From positions 1 through 9,303 of the forward strand of contig JAPHTL010000180.1 in NCBI GenBank assembly GCA_026193355.1: 9,303 nucleotides of DNA, given 5' to 3'. Each line of letters opens with the position of its first letter. Within the stretch, counting starts at the first letter, position 1. The translations under genes and the position numbers were made by a program. Of the stretch, positions 1 to 7,317 are shown piece after piece. The DNA comes from Rhodospirillales bacterium. Lineage in GTDB: Bacteria; Pseudomonadota; Alphaproteobacteria; Rhodospirillales; JAPHTL01. A model generated the notes under the pieces. It did not search any database, was not told where the DNA came from, and saw nothing but the letters and a program-made list of their open reading frames with translations.

Positions 1-636
1 CCAATCCCCCCCATCGACCTGATTCCCGACGACCTCGATACAGCCGTTTCGATTGCGGTGGACGACAATCCGTCCATTTCCAATGGCGACCTGCTTATCG
101 AGAATGCACGCGAGAAACGCCGGCTTGTCCGTTCTGAATACTTCCCCGTTGTCGACCTGGTGGGGGCGGCAAATTACGAAAAGGACAGAAACGCCACACG
201 CGGAACGCGGCGTGACTACTCGGTCCTTCTGCAAGCGCAATGGAACCTGTTCAGCGGACTGTCCACCTCGGCGGACAGTCGGCAGGCTGCCCATGAATTC
301 AGCGCGTCGCAGGACAACCTTGCCCACGTAATGCGCAAGATTACCGAACAGACCAAAATCGCCTGGCAGATCATGATCACGACGCAACAGCGGGTCGATC
401 TTCTTGAAAACGCCGTCAACATTGCCGCCGAGGTCTTCGAGGCACGGAAAAAGCTGCGGGAGGCCGGGAAGGAAACCGTGATCAACGTTCTGGACGCCGA
501 GAACGAGATCTACAACGCCAAAATCAACTACACGGCGGCTTCATATGATTCGCGCCGCGCAATCTATCAGGTGTTGCTGTCGATAGGGCGTCTCACCCCG
601 GACAACCTGGGCCTGAGCACTCAGGGTCAGGATTGA
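1..636 (+). CDS. TolC-family outer-membrane efflux/secretion protein, C-terminal part (5' end outside window)
   Basis: The reading frame is open from base 1 to the TGA at 634-636, giving 211 residues of a protein whose start lies upstream; the GTG at 58 is internal. The pattern is the second TolC repeat: a conserved NPSI near the start of a long helix, a membrane beta-strand region (SEYFPVVDLVGAANYEKD, then DYSVLLQAQWNLFSG), a long amphipathic helix (about residues 85-150), and the closing motif KLREAGKETVINVLDAENE followed by an alanine/tyrosine-rich helix and IGRLTPDNLG. TolC proteins trimerise into an outer-membrane barrel with a periplasmic tunnel that docks onto an inner-membrane pump. 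Given the type I ABC/HlyD pair about 2.5 kb downstream on the same strand, the likely role is the outer-membrane component of that secretion system. A general drug-efflux role cannot be excluded. Its stop is 3 bp from the stop of the convergent cyclase gene. Confidence 0.9.
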   Translation, partial: PIPPIDLIPDDLDTAVSIAVDDNPSISNGDLLIENAREKRRLVRSEYFPVVDLVGAANYEKDRNATRGTRRDYSVLLQAQWNLFSGLSTSADSRQAAHEFSASQDNLAHVMRKITEQTKIAWQIMITTQQRVDLLENAVNIAAEVFEARKKLREAGKETVINVLDAENEIYNAKINYTAASYDSRRAIYQVLLSIGRLTPDNLGLSTQGQD

Positions 637-639
637 TCG

Positions 640-2883
640 TCACTTGCTGGTGGCGACGAAGACGCCGTCCCAATCCGCACCCGGCGGGTTGGCTTCATAT
701 TCGGCTATCCTGCCCTCATAGATGTCGTAAAAACCCGCCATCTTGAAGCCGCCCTCATCCGCAAGCTTCCGACATTCTGAAAGGCTGGAACGCGCCGCTG
801 CCCAACCCTGCTTGCGGTATGCCGCCAGCAGATCATCATGAGACTTCCTGAGACGCACGAATGGTTCGCTTTTTGTAACCGTCTCGTCGCCAAGAATGGT
901 GAAAATCCGAACCGCTTCGGTCTTTCCCTTGACCTTGATGAGGTCAAGCTCAAGCGCCGCCATCCCCGAGGCGGAGTCTTCCGTATAGGTATTCTCGCCA
1001 ATGACGATATCGACGCCATAGGCCTTGCTTTGGCCTTCGAGGCGGGAAGCAAGATTGACGTTGTCACCGAGGATCGAATAGTCGAAGCGCTGATCGGAAC
1101 CCATGTTACCGACGACGACATTGCCTGAATTGACGCCGATACCGACCTTGAGGGGGATATGCTTGCGCCCCTCCTCTTTGGCCTCTTTTTCAAGCCGCTC
1201 GTTGAGCGGCGCCATCGCGGCATTCATCTCAAGCGCTGAAATACAGGCGTTCCGGGCATGATCCGGATCGTCAAGCGGGGCGTTCCAGAACGCCATGATG
1301 CAATCGCCCATATATTTGTCGACGGTTCCCTGACGTTGAAGGATCACGCCGGTCAACGGGGTCAGCAACTTGTTGATCAATTGGGTCAACCCTTGTGCGT
1401 CGAACTGTTCCGATATTGTCGTGAACCCGCGGACATCGCAAAACAGCATGGTCATGTCGCGCGTTTCGCCACCAAGGATCAACTGGCTGGGGTCCGACGC
1501 CAGTCGCTCCACCATGGCGGGCGCAAGATAGTGGCTGAATGCCGTTCGCACCTGACGACGTTCCGCTTCTTCCTTGGCGTACCCCATATAGGTCAACAGG
1601 GTGTAAACCAGCAGCAGCGAGATGATCGCAAACCCGGCATCGAACAAAATCCGGTGTTCCGCAAACAGATACCAGGACGTTCCGCCGGAACCGACGGCGG
1701 TGACGAAAAAGAGAATCATCGTCCATTTTGCCCCGACGACAGGCACCAGCCAGATCACAAGCAGACCGATAAACAACATCAGGACAATTTCGGCCCCGAT
1801 GATATAGGCCGGACGTGACAGGTACTCGTTCGTCAGGATGGCTTCGATCAACTGGGCATGGACCTCGACGCCGGGCATCACCCGTTCCGTCGGCGTCGCC
1901 CTGATATCGAGAAGACCGACAGCGGAAGTTCCAACGACGATCAACTTGTTTCTTATCTTGTCGACCGGGGCCTTGCCGCTCAATACGTCCTTGGCTGAGA
2001 CGTATTTTTCCTTGTCATGGCCTGAAAAGTAAGGCCAGGCGCGGCCGCGTTCATCCGTCGGTACGCTCAGCCCCTTGGCGATCGCAACCGAGTCAATCCC
2101 CAGTTCTGTTGTCTTGACCAGAATCGTTTTGCGACCGGTCGCCACACGGAGCATTTCAACGGACAAGGCAGGGTAAAGATTGCCTTCATAGCTAAACAAC
2201 GTGGGGACCCGACGAACAATGCCGTCCGGTTCCGTCTGAAGCGAGAAGATGCCGTGTCCTGCGGCTAATTTCTCGATTTCCGGAACATTCCTGATGAGGG
2301 ACTCGAATTTCGGCAGATAAGCTTGGGGATTCGGCCCCATCACGGCGACCGACTTCTTCACTGGCGGACGATCAACAGCCTGTTCGTTTTTCTCCCAGAA
2401 CCCGGCCTGCCCCAGAACAACCCTGCTTTTTCTGATGACTTCGCCCAACACGGCATCGTTACCAGGCAGGGATTTGAGCTTTTCACGAAGCGCATCATCC
2501 AGGCCAACCAATGTATCGGCGATCTTGTCGGGCGAAGCCCTGTCCGTTTCAGGAAAAACAACGTCGAAGGCAACCAGAACGGCCCCCATTCCCATCAAAT
2601 TCTGGACCATTTTCGCCACGACGGTTCGTGGCCACGGCCATTGCCCGATCTCTCTCAGGCTGGCCTCATCAAGGTCGACAATGGTAACCGGGCGCTGGGT
2701 TATCTCTCGGGGCTTGAAGTTCTGGAAAGCATCGAATGTCTTGAGGCGGAGCATTTCAAGCGCGGAGGGATCCATCGCCTTCAGGGCTATGAAAAGGGTC
2801 AGCAGCAAAAGCGCGGCAAGCCTGCCCTTGCCGAACATCGCCTCAAATACCCGCTTCAATCGGGATTTCGGCTGAGCAGCCAT
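640..2883 (-). CDS. CHASE2-domain class III adenylate/guanylate cyclase (transmembrane sensor)
   Basis: The product (747 residues) should convert ATP to cAMP in response to an extracytoplasmic signal. Layout: one N-terminal membrane helix (about 21-37); a CHASE2 sensor domain (about 45-355) with typical stretches VTIVDLDEASLREIGQWPWPR, AFDVVFPE, DGIVRRVP and KLIVVGTSAVGLLDIR; three membrane helices (about 359-381, 386-407, 412-433); a short charged linker (YAKEEAERRQVRTAFSHYL); and a class III catalytic domain (about 470-665). Catalytic residues appear complete: metal-binding D483 (FCDVRGF) and D527 (YMGDCIMAFW), base-recognising K523 with S603 (DYSILGDNVN), and transition-state residues N610 and R614. 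A Lys/Ser (or Thr) pair is the usual adenylate-type signature, so cAMP is favoured over cGMP. A C-terminal helical extension (about 675-747) is not part of the catalytic core. The ATG at 2883 follows a G-rich ribosome site (GGGGGGAAGG, 2885-2894). The gene runs opposite to the secretion genes on both sides. Confidence 0.93.
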   Translation of the reverse strand: MAAQPKSRLKRVFEAMFGKGRLAALLLLTLFIALKAMDPSALEMLRLKTFDAFQNFKPREITQRPVTIVDLDEASLREIGQWPWPRTVVAKMVQNLMGMGAVLVAFDVVFPETDRASPDKIADTLVGLDDALREKLKSLPGNDAVLGEVIRKSRVVLGQAGFWEKNEQAVDRPPVKKSVAVMGPNPQAYLPKFESLIRNVPEIEKLAAGHGIFSLQTEPDGIVRRVPTLFSYEGNLYPALSVEMLRVATGRKTILVKTTELGIDSVAIAKGLSVPTDERGRAWPYFSGHDKEKYVSAKDVLSGKAPVDKIRNKLIVVGTSAVGLLDIRATPTERVMPGVEVHAQLIEAILTNEYLSRPAYIIGAEIVLMLFIGLLVIWLVPVVGAKWTMILFFVTAVGSGGTSWYLFAEHRILFDAGFAIISLLLVYTLLTYMGYAKEEAERRQVRTAFSHYLAPAMVERLASDPSQLILGGETRDMTMLFCDVRGFTTISEQFDAQGLTQLINKLLTPLTGVILQRQGTVDKYMGDCIMAFWNAPLDDPDHARNACISALEMNAAMAPLNERLEKEAKEEGRKHIPLKVGIGVNSGNVVVGNMGSDQRFDYSILGDNVNLASRLEGQSKAYGVDIVIGENTYTEDSASGMAALELDLIKVKGKTEAVRIFTILGDETVTKSEPFVRLRKSHDDLLAAYRKQGWAAARSSLSECRKLADEGGFKMAGFYDIYEGRIAEYEANPPGADWDGVFVATSK

Positions 2884-2921
2884 GCCTTCCCCCCGTTCAC
2901 CGTCAAGACGCTACACGATTC

Positions 2922-2951
2922 ACTATCGCCAGCATCCGCACAGGGGGTCAA
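2922..2951 (-). promoter_or_regulatory. Candidate sigma70-type promoter of the CHASE2 cyclase gene
   Basis: On the minus strand, TTGACC (2951-2946, five of six bases of the -35 consensus) is followed after 18 bp by GATAGT (2927-2922, four of six bases of the -10 consensus). Transcription would start near 2915, leaving a leader of about 30 bases before the ATG at 2883. Prediction by eye only. Confidence 0.4.
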
Positions 2952-3037
2952 GGCGTAACTAAGGCGGCGAATAACGCCCAAGGCAGGCCTAACGTGAAGT
3001 TCTCCCCCCTCAGGCCCGCTTCGATGCTAGGTCAGGT

Positions 3038-3056
3038 TATAAAAAAGGGGTATAGT
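3038..3056 (+). promoter_or_regulatory. Weak candidate promoter for the ABC/HlyD secretion operon
   Basis: TATAGT at 3051-3056 matches five of six bases of a -10 box, and an AT-rich run (TTATAAAAAA, 3038-3046) lies just upstream in otherwise GC-rich DNA. No convincing -35 hexamer sits 16-18 bp upstream, so activator dependence or another sigma factor is possible. The ATG lies about 53 bp downstream. Confidence 0.3.
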
Positions 3057-3109
3057 GCACTGATTCAACGTGGAATATTGTTGGCATAGCAAAACGGTGT
3101 CCGGCCCCG

Positions 3110-5023
3110 ATGATCTTCAAACAGCAACGCGCATGGCTCACCCCCTTTATCGAGCCGCTGAAAGCCACCTTCCGCGAAGTTCTGATACTTTCGCTGTTCG
3201 TCAACATCCTCGCGCTTGCCGTGCCGGTTTTCGTTCTTCAGGTATATGACCGTGTCGTGTTCCATGCCGGAATAAGTACGCTTCAGGGACTGGTCATCGG
3301 CATGGCCCTGATCCTTTCCTTTGACTATGCCCTGCGACAGACCCGGGCCCGGGTCATGCAGGCCGTCGCATTGCGGATCGACATCCAGGTTGGCCGCTAC
3401 CTTTTCAACAAGCTGAACGCCCTGCCCCTTGCGACCCTTGAAAGCAAACCAACGGCCTACTGGCAGGCCCTTTTTCGCGATGTGGAGGTTGTCCGGAACA
3501 CACTTTCGGGATCTTCGGCCCTCCTCATCTGCGACCTGCCATTCATTTTTCTCTTCCTGTCGCTGATCTTCGTCATCGCCCAGCCGATTGCCTGGCTTCT
3601 GATGATCATTCTGCCCATTTTCCTTTTCATCGCCTGGCGTGCGGGCAATGTGATGTCGGATGCCAACAAGTCGGAGCGCCAGTCCGGAATGAGCCGTGAC
3701 GCGCTTATCGCCGAGATCATCGGCGGAAGAACGACGATCAAGGCCCTGGCGCTCGACCGTGCGATGCGCCCCTTGTGGGAGGAAAAACACGCAGACACGA
3801 TCGAAAATGCCCTGGTGCGTGGAAGCCGCGCGGATGGCTTCAGCAATCTGGGATCTTCACTGACGATGCTGACGACGATCGGCATGACCACAGTCGGCGC
3901 AATCGCCATCCTTGACCAGAAGCTCACCATTGGCGCGCTTATCGCGACAAACATGTTGAGCAGCCGCCTTCTTGGCCCTCTTAACCAATTGGTCGGAACC
4001 TGGCGCTCATACGCCAGCTTTCTTCAGTCAGTCGATCGCCTTGGACAAATCTTCGAGGCGACCGAAGAACGGCAGGTAAGCGAGGTCTCGCTTCAGCGTC
4101 CCAAGGGAGAAATCGTCCTTGAAAAGGTGTCCTTTTCATACCTGCCCAATGCGCCAAAAGTTGTCGGCGACGTAAAGTTGAAGCTTGGCCCCGGCGGCAT
4201 GACTGCGCTAGTGGGGCGCAACGGTTGCGGCAAAACGACGCTTATCAAGTTGATACAGGGTCTATACAAGCCAACAGACGGGCGCGTTCTTCTGGATGGC
4301 GCCGATATTGCCCAGTTCACACGTTCGGAAATCGCCGCGTGGATCGGGTACGCACCACAGGAATGCGTACTGTTCACCGGAACGATCCGCGACAACATCG
4401 CCATAAGCAAACCGGGGGCGCCAGACGAGGAAGTCATCGAGTCATCGACGAAAGCTGGCGTTCATCAATTCATCATCGACCTGCCCGACGGCTATGCCAC
4501 CCAGATCGGTGAATCGGGCCATCTTCTGTCTGGTGGCCAGCGTCAGAGAATCGCCATCGCACGCGCCCTTCTTGGCGACCCCCCCGTCATGATTTTCGAT
4601 GAACCGTCGGGGAACCTGGACCGTCAGGCCGAAGAGGAGTTGCGCAACACACTGCGGGAACTTGCCAAGGATCACACTATCATCCTTGTGACGCACAGCC
4701 CGATGCTTCTTCAGGCATGCGACTACCTGATCGCCATGGATCGTGGGCACATCGCCCTTTCGGGTCCGACGCAGGAAGTCCTGCCGCGCCTTCTGGGCCG
4801 GAAACCCGGGCCACAGCAACCACAACGGCCGAAGGCCTCACCCGAAGGGGTGAAAGGTCAGGCAGTGAAAAAGACAGTCGTGGTTGCCGAGCCCAAGCCA
4901 GTCGATTCCAGCCCTGTCACTCCAAAACCCGTCGCGGCAGGACCCGTCACACCCAAACCCGCAGAGCCCGCAGTTGCTGCACCCAGCCAAATCGAGCCTA
5001 AACCCAAGGTGACGCCGACATGA
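3110..5023 (+). CDS. Type I secretion ABC permease/ATPase with proline-rich C-terminal tail
   Basis: This 637-residue inner-membrane exporter would power one-step secretion of an unfolded substrate through the HlyD and TolC partners. The membrane domain (about 22-300) begins almost at the N-terminus and carries the type I family hallmark VFVLQVYDRVV (40-50). The ATPase domain (about 335-560) has every key motif: Walker A GRNGCGKTT (369-377, K375), Q-loop Q417, signature LSGGQ (473-477), Walker B MIFDEP (494-499, D497 and E498), D-loop SGNLD and H-loop H529. It resembles PrtD/HlyB/LapB proteins but has no N-terminal C39-like domain; an in-frame stop at 3053-3055 and no usable start between make a longer form unlikely. 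Residues about 565-637 form a Pro/Lys/Ala-rich tail with PVTPKP repeats, unusual for the family. No clear Shine-Dalgarno precedes the ATG. The stop overlaps the next start (ATGA). Confidence 0.93.
   Translation: MIFKQQRAWLTPFIEPLKATFREVLILSLFVNILALAVPVFVLQVYDRVVFHAGISTLQGLVIGMALILSFDYALRQTRARVMQAVALRIDIQVGRYLFNKLNALPLATLESKPTAYWQALFRDVEVVRNTLSGSSALLICDLPFIFLFLSLIFVIAQPIAWLLMIILPIFLFIAWRAGNVMSDANKSERQSGMSRDALIAEIIGGRTTIKALALDRAMRPLWEEKHADTIENALVRGSRADGFSNLGSSLTMLTTIGMTTVGAIAILDQKLTIGALIATNMLSSRLLGPLNQLVGTWRSYASFLQSVDRLGQIFEATEERQVSEVSLQRPKGEIVLEKVSFSYLPNAPKVVGDVKLKLGPGGMTALVGRNGCGKTTLIKLIQGLYKPTDGRVLLDGADIAQFTRSEIAAWIGYAPQECVLFTGTIRDNIAISKPGAPDEEVIESSTKAGVHQFIIDLPDGYATQIGESGHLLSGGQRQRIAIARALLGDPPVMIFDEPSGNLDRQAEEELRNTLRELAKDHTIILVTHSPMLLQACDYLIAMDRGHIALSGPTQEVLPRLLGRKPGPQQPQRPKASPEGVKGQAVKKTVVVAEPKPVDSSPVTPKPVAAGPVTPKPAEPAVAAPSQIEPKPKVTPT
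4912..4960 (+). repeat. Short imperfect direct repeat encoding PVTPKP units in the ABC transporter tail
   Basis: Two copies of about 19 bp (4912-4930 and 4942-4960) lie 30 bp apart and differ at only a few positions. Each encodes PVTPKP, in a wider tail rich in lysine-proline pairs. This is an in-frame coding repeat, probably of slippage or duplication origin, forming a disordered cationic segment on the cytoplasmic face. Confidence 0.6.
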
Positions 5024-6309
5024 GTACGCTCGATACAATGCTCGAAACCCGCACCCTGCCCGGATGGCGCAAGGTTGCCCGCATCATCATGGCCGGGCTG
5101 ACAATCGTGATCGTGTGGTCCGCCTTTGCGCAACTCGACGAAGTCTCCGTCGCCATGGGAGAAGTCGTTCCCGTTGGCAAGGTCCGCGTGATTCAACACC
5201 TTGAGGGCGGCATCATCGAAAGCATTGACGTCAGGGAAGGTGGCGTCGTTTCCGTCGACGACCCCTTGGTTCGCCTCAATCTGGCAACGGGCGGCACAAA
5301 CATCGAAGAGCTTCAGGTGCGGATGGATGGAAGCATTCTGGCAAGGGCGCGGCTTATCGCCGAGGCCGCCGGAACGGAGCCCGAATTCCCCGAAGATGTG
5401 GCGAGCCGCCGCGCCACTTTCGTGGAGGCTGAACGCAGGGCATTTGATGCGCGCGCGAATGAACTCAAATCCACGCTCAATCTGTTGAACGAACAAAGAA
5501 AACAGCGCGACCTTGAGGTTCAGGAACTTGAGAGCAAACGCAAATCACTTGAGAAAAACCTCAAGCTCGGTCGCGAGCGCCTGAAAATGTCGTCGTCCCT
5601 TCTTTCGCAGGGGCTGACACCGAAGATGGAGCATCTGCAACTCGAAGCCGAAATTGAACAGATGGAAGGTGAGCTTCAGTCGATCACGTCAACGATCCCC
5701 AAGACCAAGGCAAGCGTAGCAGAAGCCGAAGAACGTATTCGCGAAGAAACATCACGCTTCCGCCGCGAGGCCCAGGAAAACCTCGGGCAGGTCGAGCAAA
5801 CGCTGGCCCGCGTTCAGGAACTTCTCAACCAGGCGAACGAGCAAGGCTTCCGCGCCCAGATCCGCAGCCCCATCGACGGCGTGGTCAAGAACCTTCGCTA
5901 TCATACGATTGGCGGTGTTGTTCGGCCCGGCGAAGCAATCATGGAAATCGTCCCGACAGGCGAAAAGCTTGTCGTTGACGCGCGCCTCAATCCTATAGAT
6001 CGCGGTTATGTCATGGCGAATCAGACCGCAACGGTAAAAATTTCCACGTACGATTTCGTCAGATACGGCGGACTTGAAGGAAAGGTTATCCTGATCGCCG
6101 CCGATACAACCGTCGATAAGGACGGCTCCCCATATTACAGGGTCGTCGTGGAAACGGATAAAGCCTACCTGGGGGACGAGGAAGGAAAGCTTCCGATTAC
6201 GCCCGGTATGGAGGCTACAGTTGATATCCACACCGGAACACGTTCGGTCCTGGACTACCTGATCAAGCCGGTCCTGAAGCTTCGCCACGAAGCCTTCCGG
6301 GAACGCTGA
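5020..6309 (+). CDS. HlyD-family type I secretion membrane fusion (periplasmic adaptor) protein
   Basis: The 429-residue protein would bridge the ABC exporter and the TolC channel across the periplasm. It has a short cytoplasmic N-terminus with one membrane anchor (about 19-37), the first lipoyl half-motif (VIQHLEGGIIESIDVREG, 57-74), a long charged coiled-coil hairpin (about 95-275), the second lipoyl half (RSPIDGVVKNL, 282-292), a beta-barrel domain, and the family's C-terminal pattern PITPGMEATVDIHTG (392-406) ending in VLDYLIKPVLKLRHEAFRER. Length and order are normal for HlyD/PrtE/LapC proteins. The ATG overlaps the ABC gene's TGA by four bases, which suggests translational coupling and fixed stoichiometry; AAGGTG at 5006-5011 is a plausible ribosome site. 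No strong terminator follows the stop. Confidence 0.94.
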   Translation: MSTLDTMLETRTLPGWRKVARIIMAGLTIVIVWSAFAQLDEVSVAMGEVVPVGKVRVIQHLEGGIIESIDVREGGVVSVDDPLVRLNLATGGTNIEELQVRMDGSILARARLIAEAAGTEPEFPEDVASRRATFVEAERRAFDARANELKSTLNLLNEQRKQRDLEVQELESKRKSLEKNLKLGRERLKMSSSLLSQGLTPKMEHLQLEAEIEQMEGELQSITSTIPKTKASVAEAEERIREETSRFRREAQENLGQVEQTLARVQELLNQANEQGFRAQIRSPIDGVVKNLRYHTIGGVVRPGEAIMEIVPTGEKLVVDARLNPIDRGYVMANQTATVKISTYDFVRYGGLEGKVILIAADTTVDKDGSPYYRVVVETDKAYLGDEEGKLPITPGMEATVDIHTGTRSVLDYLIKPVLKLRHEAFRER

Positions 6310-6352
6310 ACCAGTTTGGTAGAACATACAGGCATCGTACACGCGCGACGGG

Positions 6353-6380
6353 TTAGGATTTTCTAAAGTCTTGGTATAAT
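6353..6380 (+). promoter_or_regulatory. Candidate promoter of the motA-motB-like pair
   Basis: A perfect TATAAT (6375-6380) is preceded, at a 16-bp spacing, by TTAGGA (6353-6358), only a three-of-six match to the -35 consensus. The weak -35 with a strong -10 fits an activated or repressible promoter. The predicted leader is about 105 bases. Confidence 0.4.
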
Positions 6381-6393
6381 AATTATTACCAAG
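6370..6393. promoter_or_regulatory. Near-perfect AT-rich palindrome overlapping the -10 box (possible operator)
   Basis: CTTGGT at 6370-6375 and ACCAAG at 6388-6393 are inverted arms. The interior AATAA/TTATT is also self-complementary, so the whole site is an 11-bp inverted repeat with a two-base AT insertion in the left arm. It sits directly over the candidate -10 hexamer in otherwise GC-rich DNA, which suits a dimeric repressor site. No known regulator motif was matched. Confidence 0.45.
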
Positions 6394-6494
6394 CGTTTGA
6401 CTGGCCTCGGTGATTGCGACCTTCGGTTTACGAAGATTTGAATCCACGATGAACGGGGCTTGGGGCGAATATCGCGGGGAACAGGGGTTAAGAA

Positions 6495-7295
6495 ATGTCG
6501 CTATCGACAGTCCTTGGTTTTTTTCTGGGATTCGGTCTTTTTATCGGCGCTATTCTGATAAGCACCGATAATTACTACATTTTCGTCAGCCTCCCGAGTT
6601 TCATCATGGTTCTCGGCGGCACCTTTGCGGCGACCTTCATCTCATTCGAACCCCGCTATGTCTTTCTCTCCCTCAAACTGATCTGGCGCATTGTTTTCTC
6701 GCCGAAAGTCGGGCGCAACATCCTGACGGCCGAAATCGGACGTATCATCAAATGGGGGTACACTGTTCAAAGAAGCGGCCTTCCGGCCCTTGAACAGGAA
6801 AGCAAGAAAGCCGCCAAGGCGGACAAGTTCATGGGTTTTGGCATCGAAATGGTGGTAAGCGGCTATACCGGAAAAGAAGTGAGAGACATTCTCGTCAATT
6901 CCATTGAAACCGCCTTCGTCCGAAATACCGTCCCCGCCGACATTCTGAGAAGCATGGGCAGCGTCTGTCCGGCATTCGGCATGATCGGAACGCTTGTCGG
7001 TCTGATCATCATGCTCGACAACATGGGGGAAGACCCCTCGAAACTTGGCCCCGGCCTGGCCCTTGCGCTTGTCACGACCCTGTATGGCGTTCTTTTCGCC
7101 CGCCTCGTCTTTCTGCCCGCAGCGGCGAAAATTCAGCAACGTGAGGAAATCGTTCGTTTCCGCAACTATCTTGTGGCCGAGGGGTTGGAGATGCTGGCTG
7201 AGCGGAAAAGCCCCCGTTACATCCAGGATCGGATGAACAGCTTCCTTGACCCGGCCATTCACTACAATATCGACAAAGCAAGGAAGCGCGATTGA
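6495..7295 (+). CDS. motA: MotA/PomA-family stator (ion-channel) subunit
   Basis: The 266-residue inner-membrane protein belongs to the MotA/TolQ/ExbB family and is most like PomA-type stators in length and sequence. Four membrane helices are visible (about 5-22, 28-49, 153-175, 186-208), with the large cytoplasmic loop (50-150) between helices 2 and 3 that in flagellar stators contacts the rotor. Helix 2 has the PSFIMVLGG pattern; helices 3-4 carry CPAFGMIGTLVGLIIML and ALVTTLYGVLFARLVFLP, including conserved prolines P159 and P208. T166 and T194 align by spacing with the two threonines linked to sodium use in PomA, so sodium coupling is possible but unproven. AGGGG at 6483-6487 precedes the ATG. 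It pairs with the MotB-like gene 22 bp downstream. No other flagellar gene is in the window, so a stator role is inferred from the family; a role with the adjacent secretion system is an alternative. Confidence 0.88.
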   Translation: MSLSTVLGFFLGFGLFIGAILISTDNYYIFVSLPSFIMVLGGTFAATFISFEPRYVFLSLKLIWRIVFSPKVGRNILTAEIGRIIKWGYTVQRSGLPALEQESKKAAKADKFMGFGIEMVVSGYTGKEVRDILVNSIETAFVRNTVPADILRSMGSVCPAFGMIGTLVGLIIMLDNMGEDPSKLGPGLALALVTTLYGVLFARLVFLPAAAKIQQREEIVRFRNYLVAEGLEMLAERKSPRYIQDRMNSFLDPAIHYNIDKARKRD

Positions 7296-7317
7296 TGCGC
7301 GCTTTGGGTGGTGATTC

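Larger units (their letters stand above)
2884..3109. other. Divergent intergenic region between cyclase and ABC transporter genes
   Basis: The 226 bp between two divergent starts must hold the 5' regulatory signals of both transcripts. No small ORF with a good ribosome site was seen. It contains the minus-strand candidate promoter at 2922-2951, a possible plus-strand -10 box at 3051-3056, and a small inverted repeat GGCG-AATAA-CGCC (2966-2978) whose stem is too short to call an operator. Confidence 0.6.
6310..6494. other. Intergenic region between the secretion operon and the MotA-like gene
   Basis: No gene is seen in these 185 bp. They hold the TATAAT box and overlapping palindrome (6370-6393), a small hairpin CTTCG-GTTTA-CGAAG (6421-6435) without a T-run, and the ribosome site AGGGG (6483-6487) for the following ATG. 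The layout suggests the stator-like pair has its own promoter, although read-through from the secretion genes is possible because no clear terminator is present. Confidence 0.6.

Noticed and set aside
2323..2958. Plus-strand open frame of 211 codons opposite the 5' part of the cyclase gene
   Set aside because: It is antisense to the CHASE2 domain, has no recognisable motifs, and extends into the intergenic region without a ribosome site.
3065..3790. Minus-strand open frame of 241 codons opposite the ABC transporter
   Set aside because: Composition is typical of an antisense shadow (rich in H, Q, R, D) and the opposite strand encodes a clear exporter membrane domain.
4858..5496. Minus-strand open frame of 212 codons with a Gly/Thr/Ala-rich repetitive end
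   Set aside because: The repetitive part is the reverse reading of the Pro/Lys-rich ABC tail; the rest is antisense to the HlyD gene.
6402..6417. Possible sigma54 (-24/-12) promoter upstream of the MotA-like gene (TGG...TTGC)
   Set aside because: The GG and GC doublets are separated by 11 bp rather than the required 10.
6421..6435. Hairpin CTTCG-GTTTA-CGAAG as a terminator of the secretion operon
   Set aside because: The stem is only five base pairs and no T-run follows.
5752..6447. Minus-strand open frame of 231 codons opposite the HlyD C-terminus
   Set aside because: Antisense to conserved lipoyl and barrel segments, with no family resemblance.
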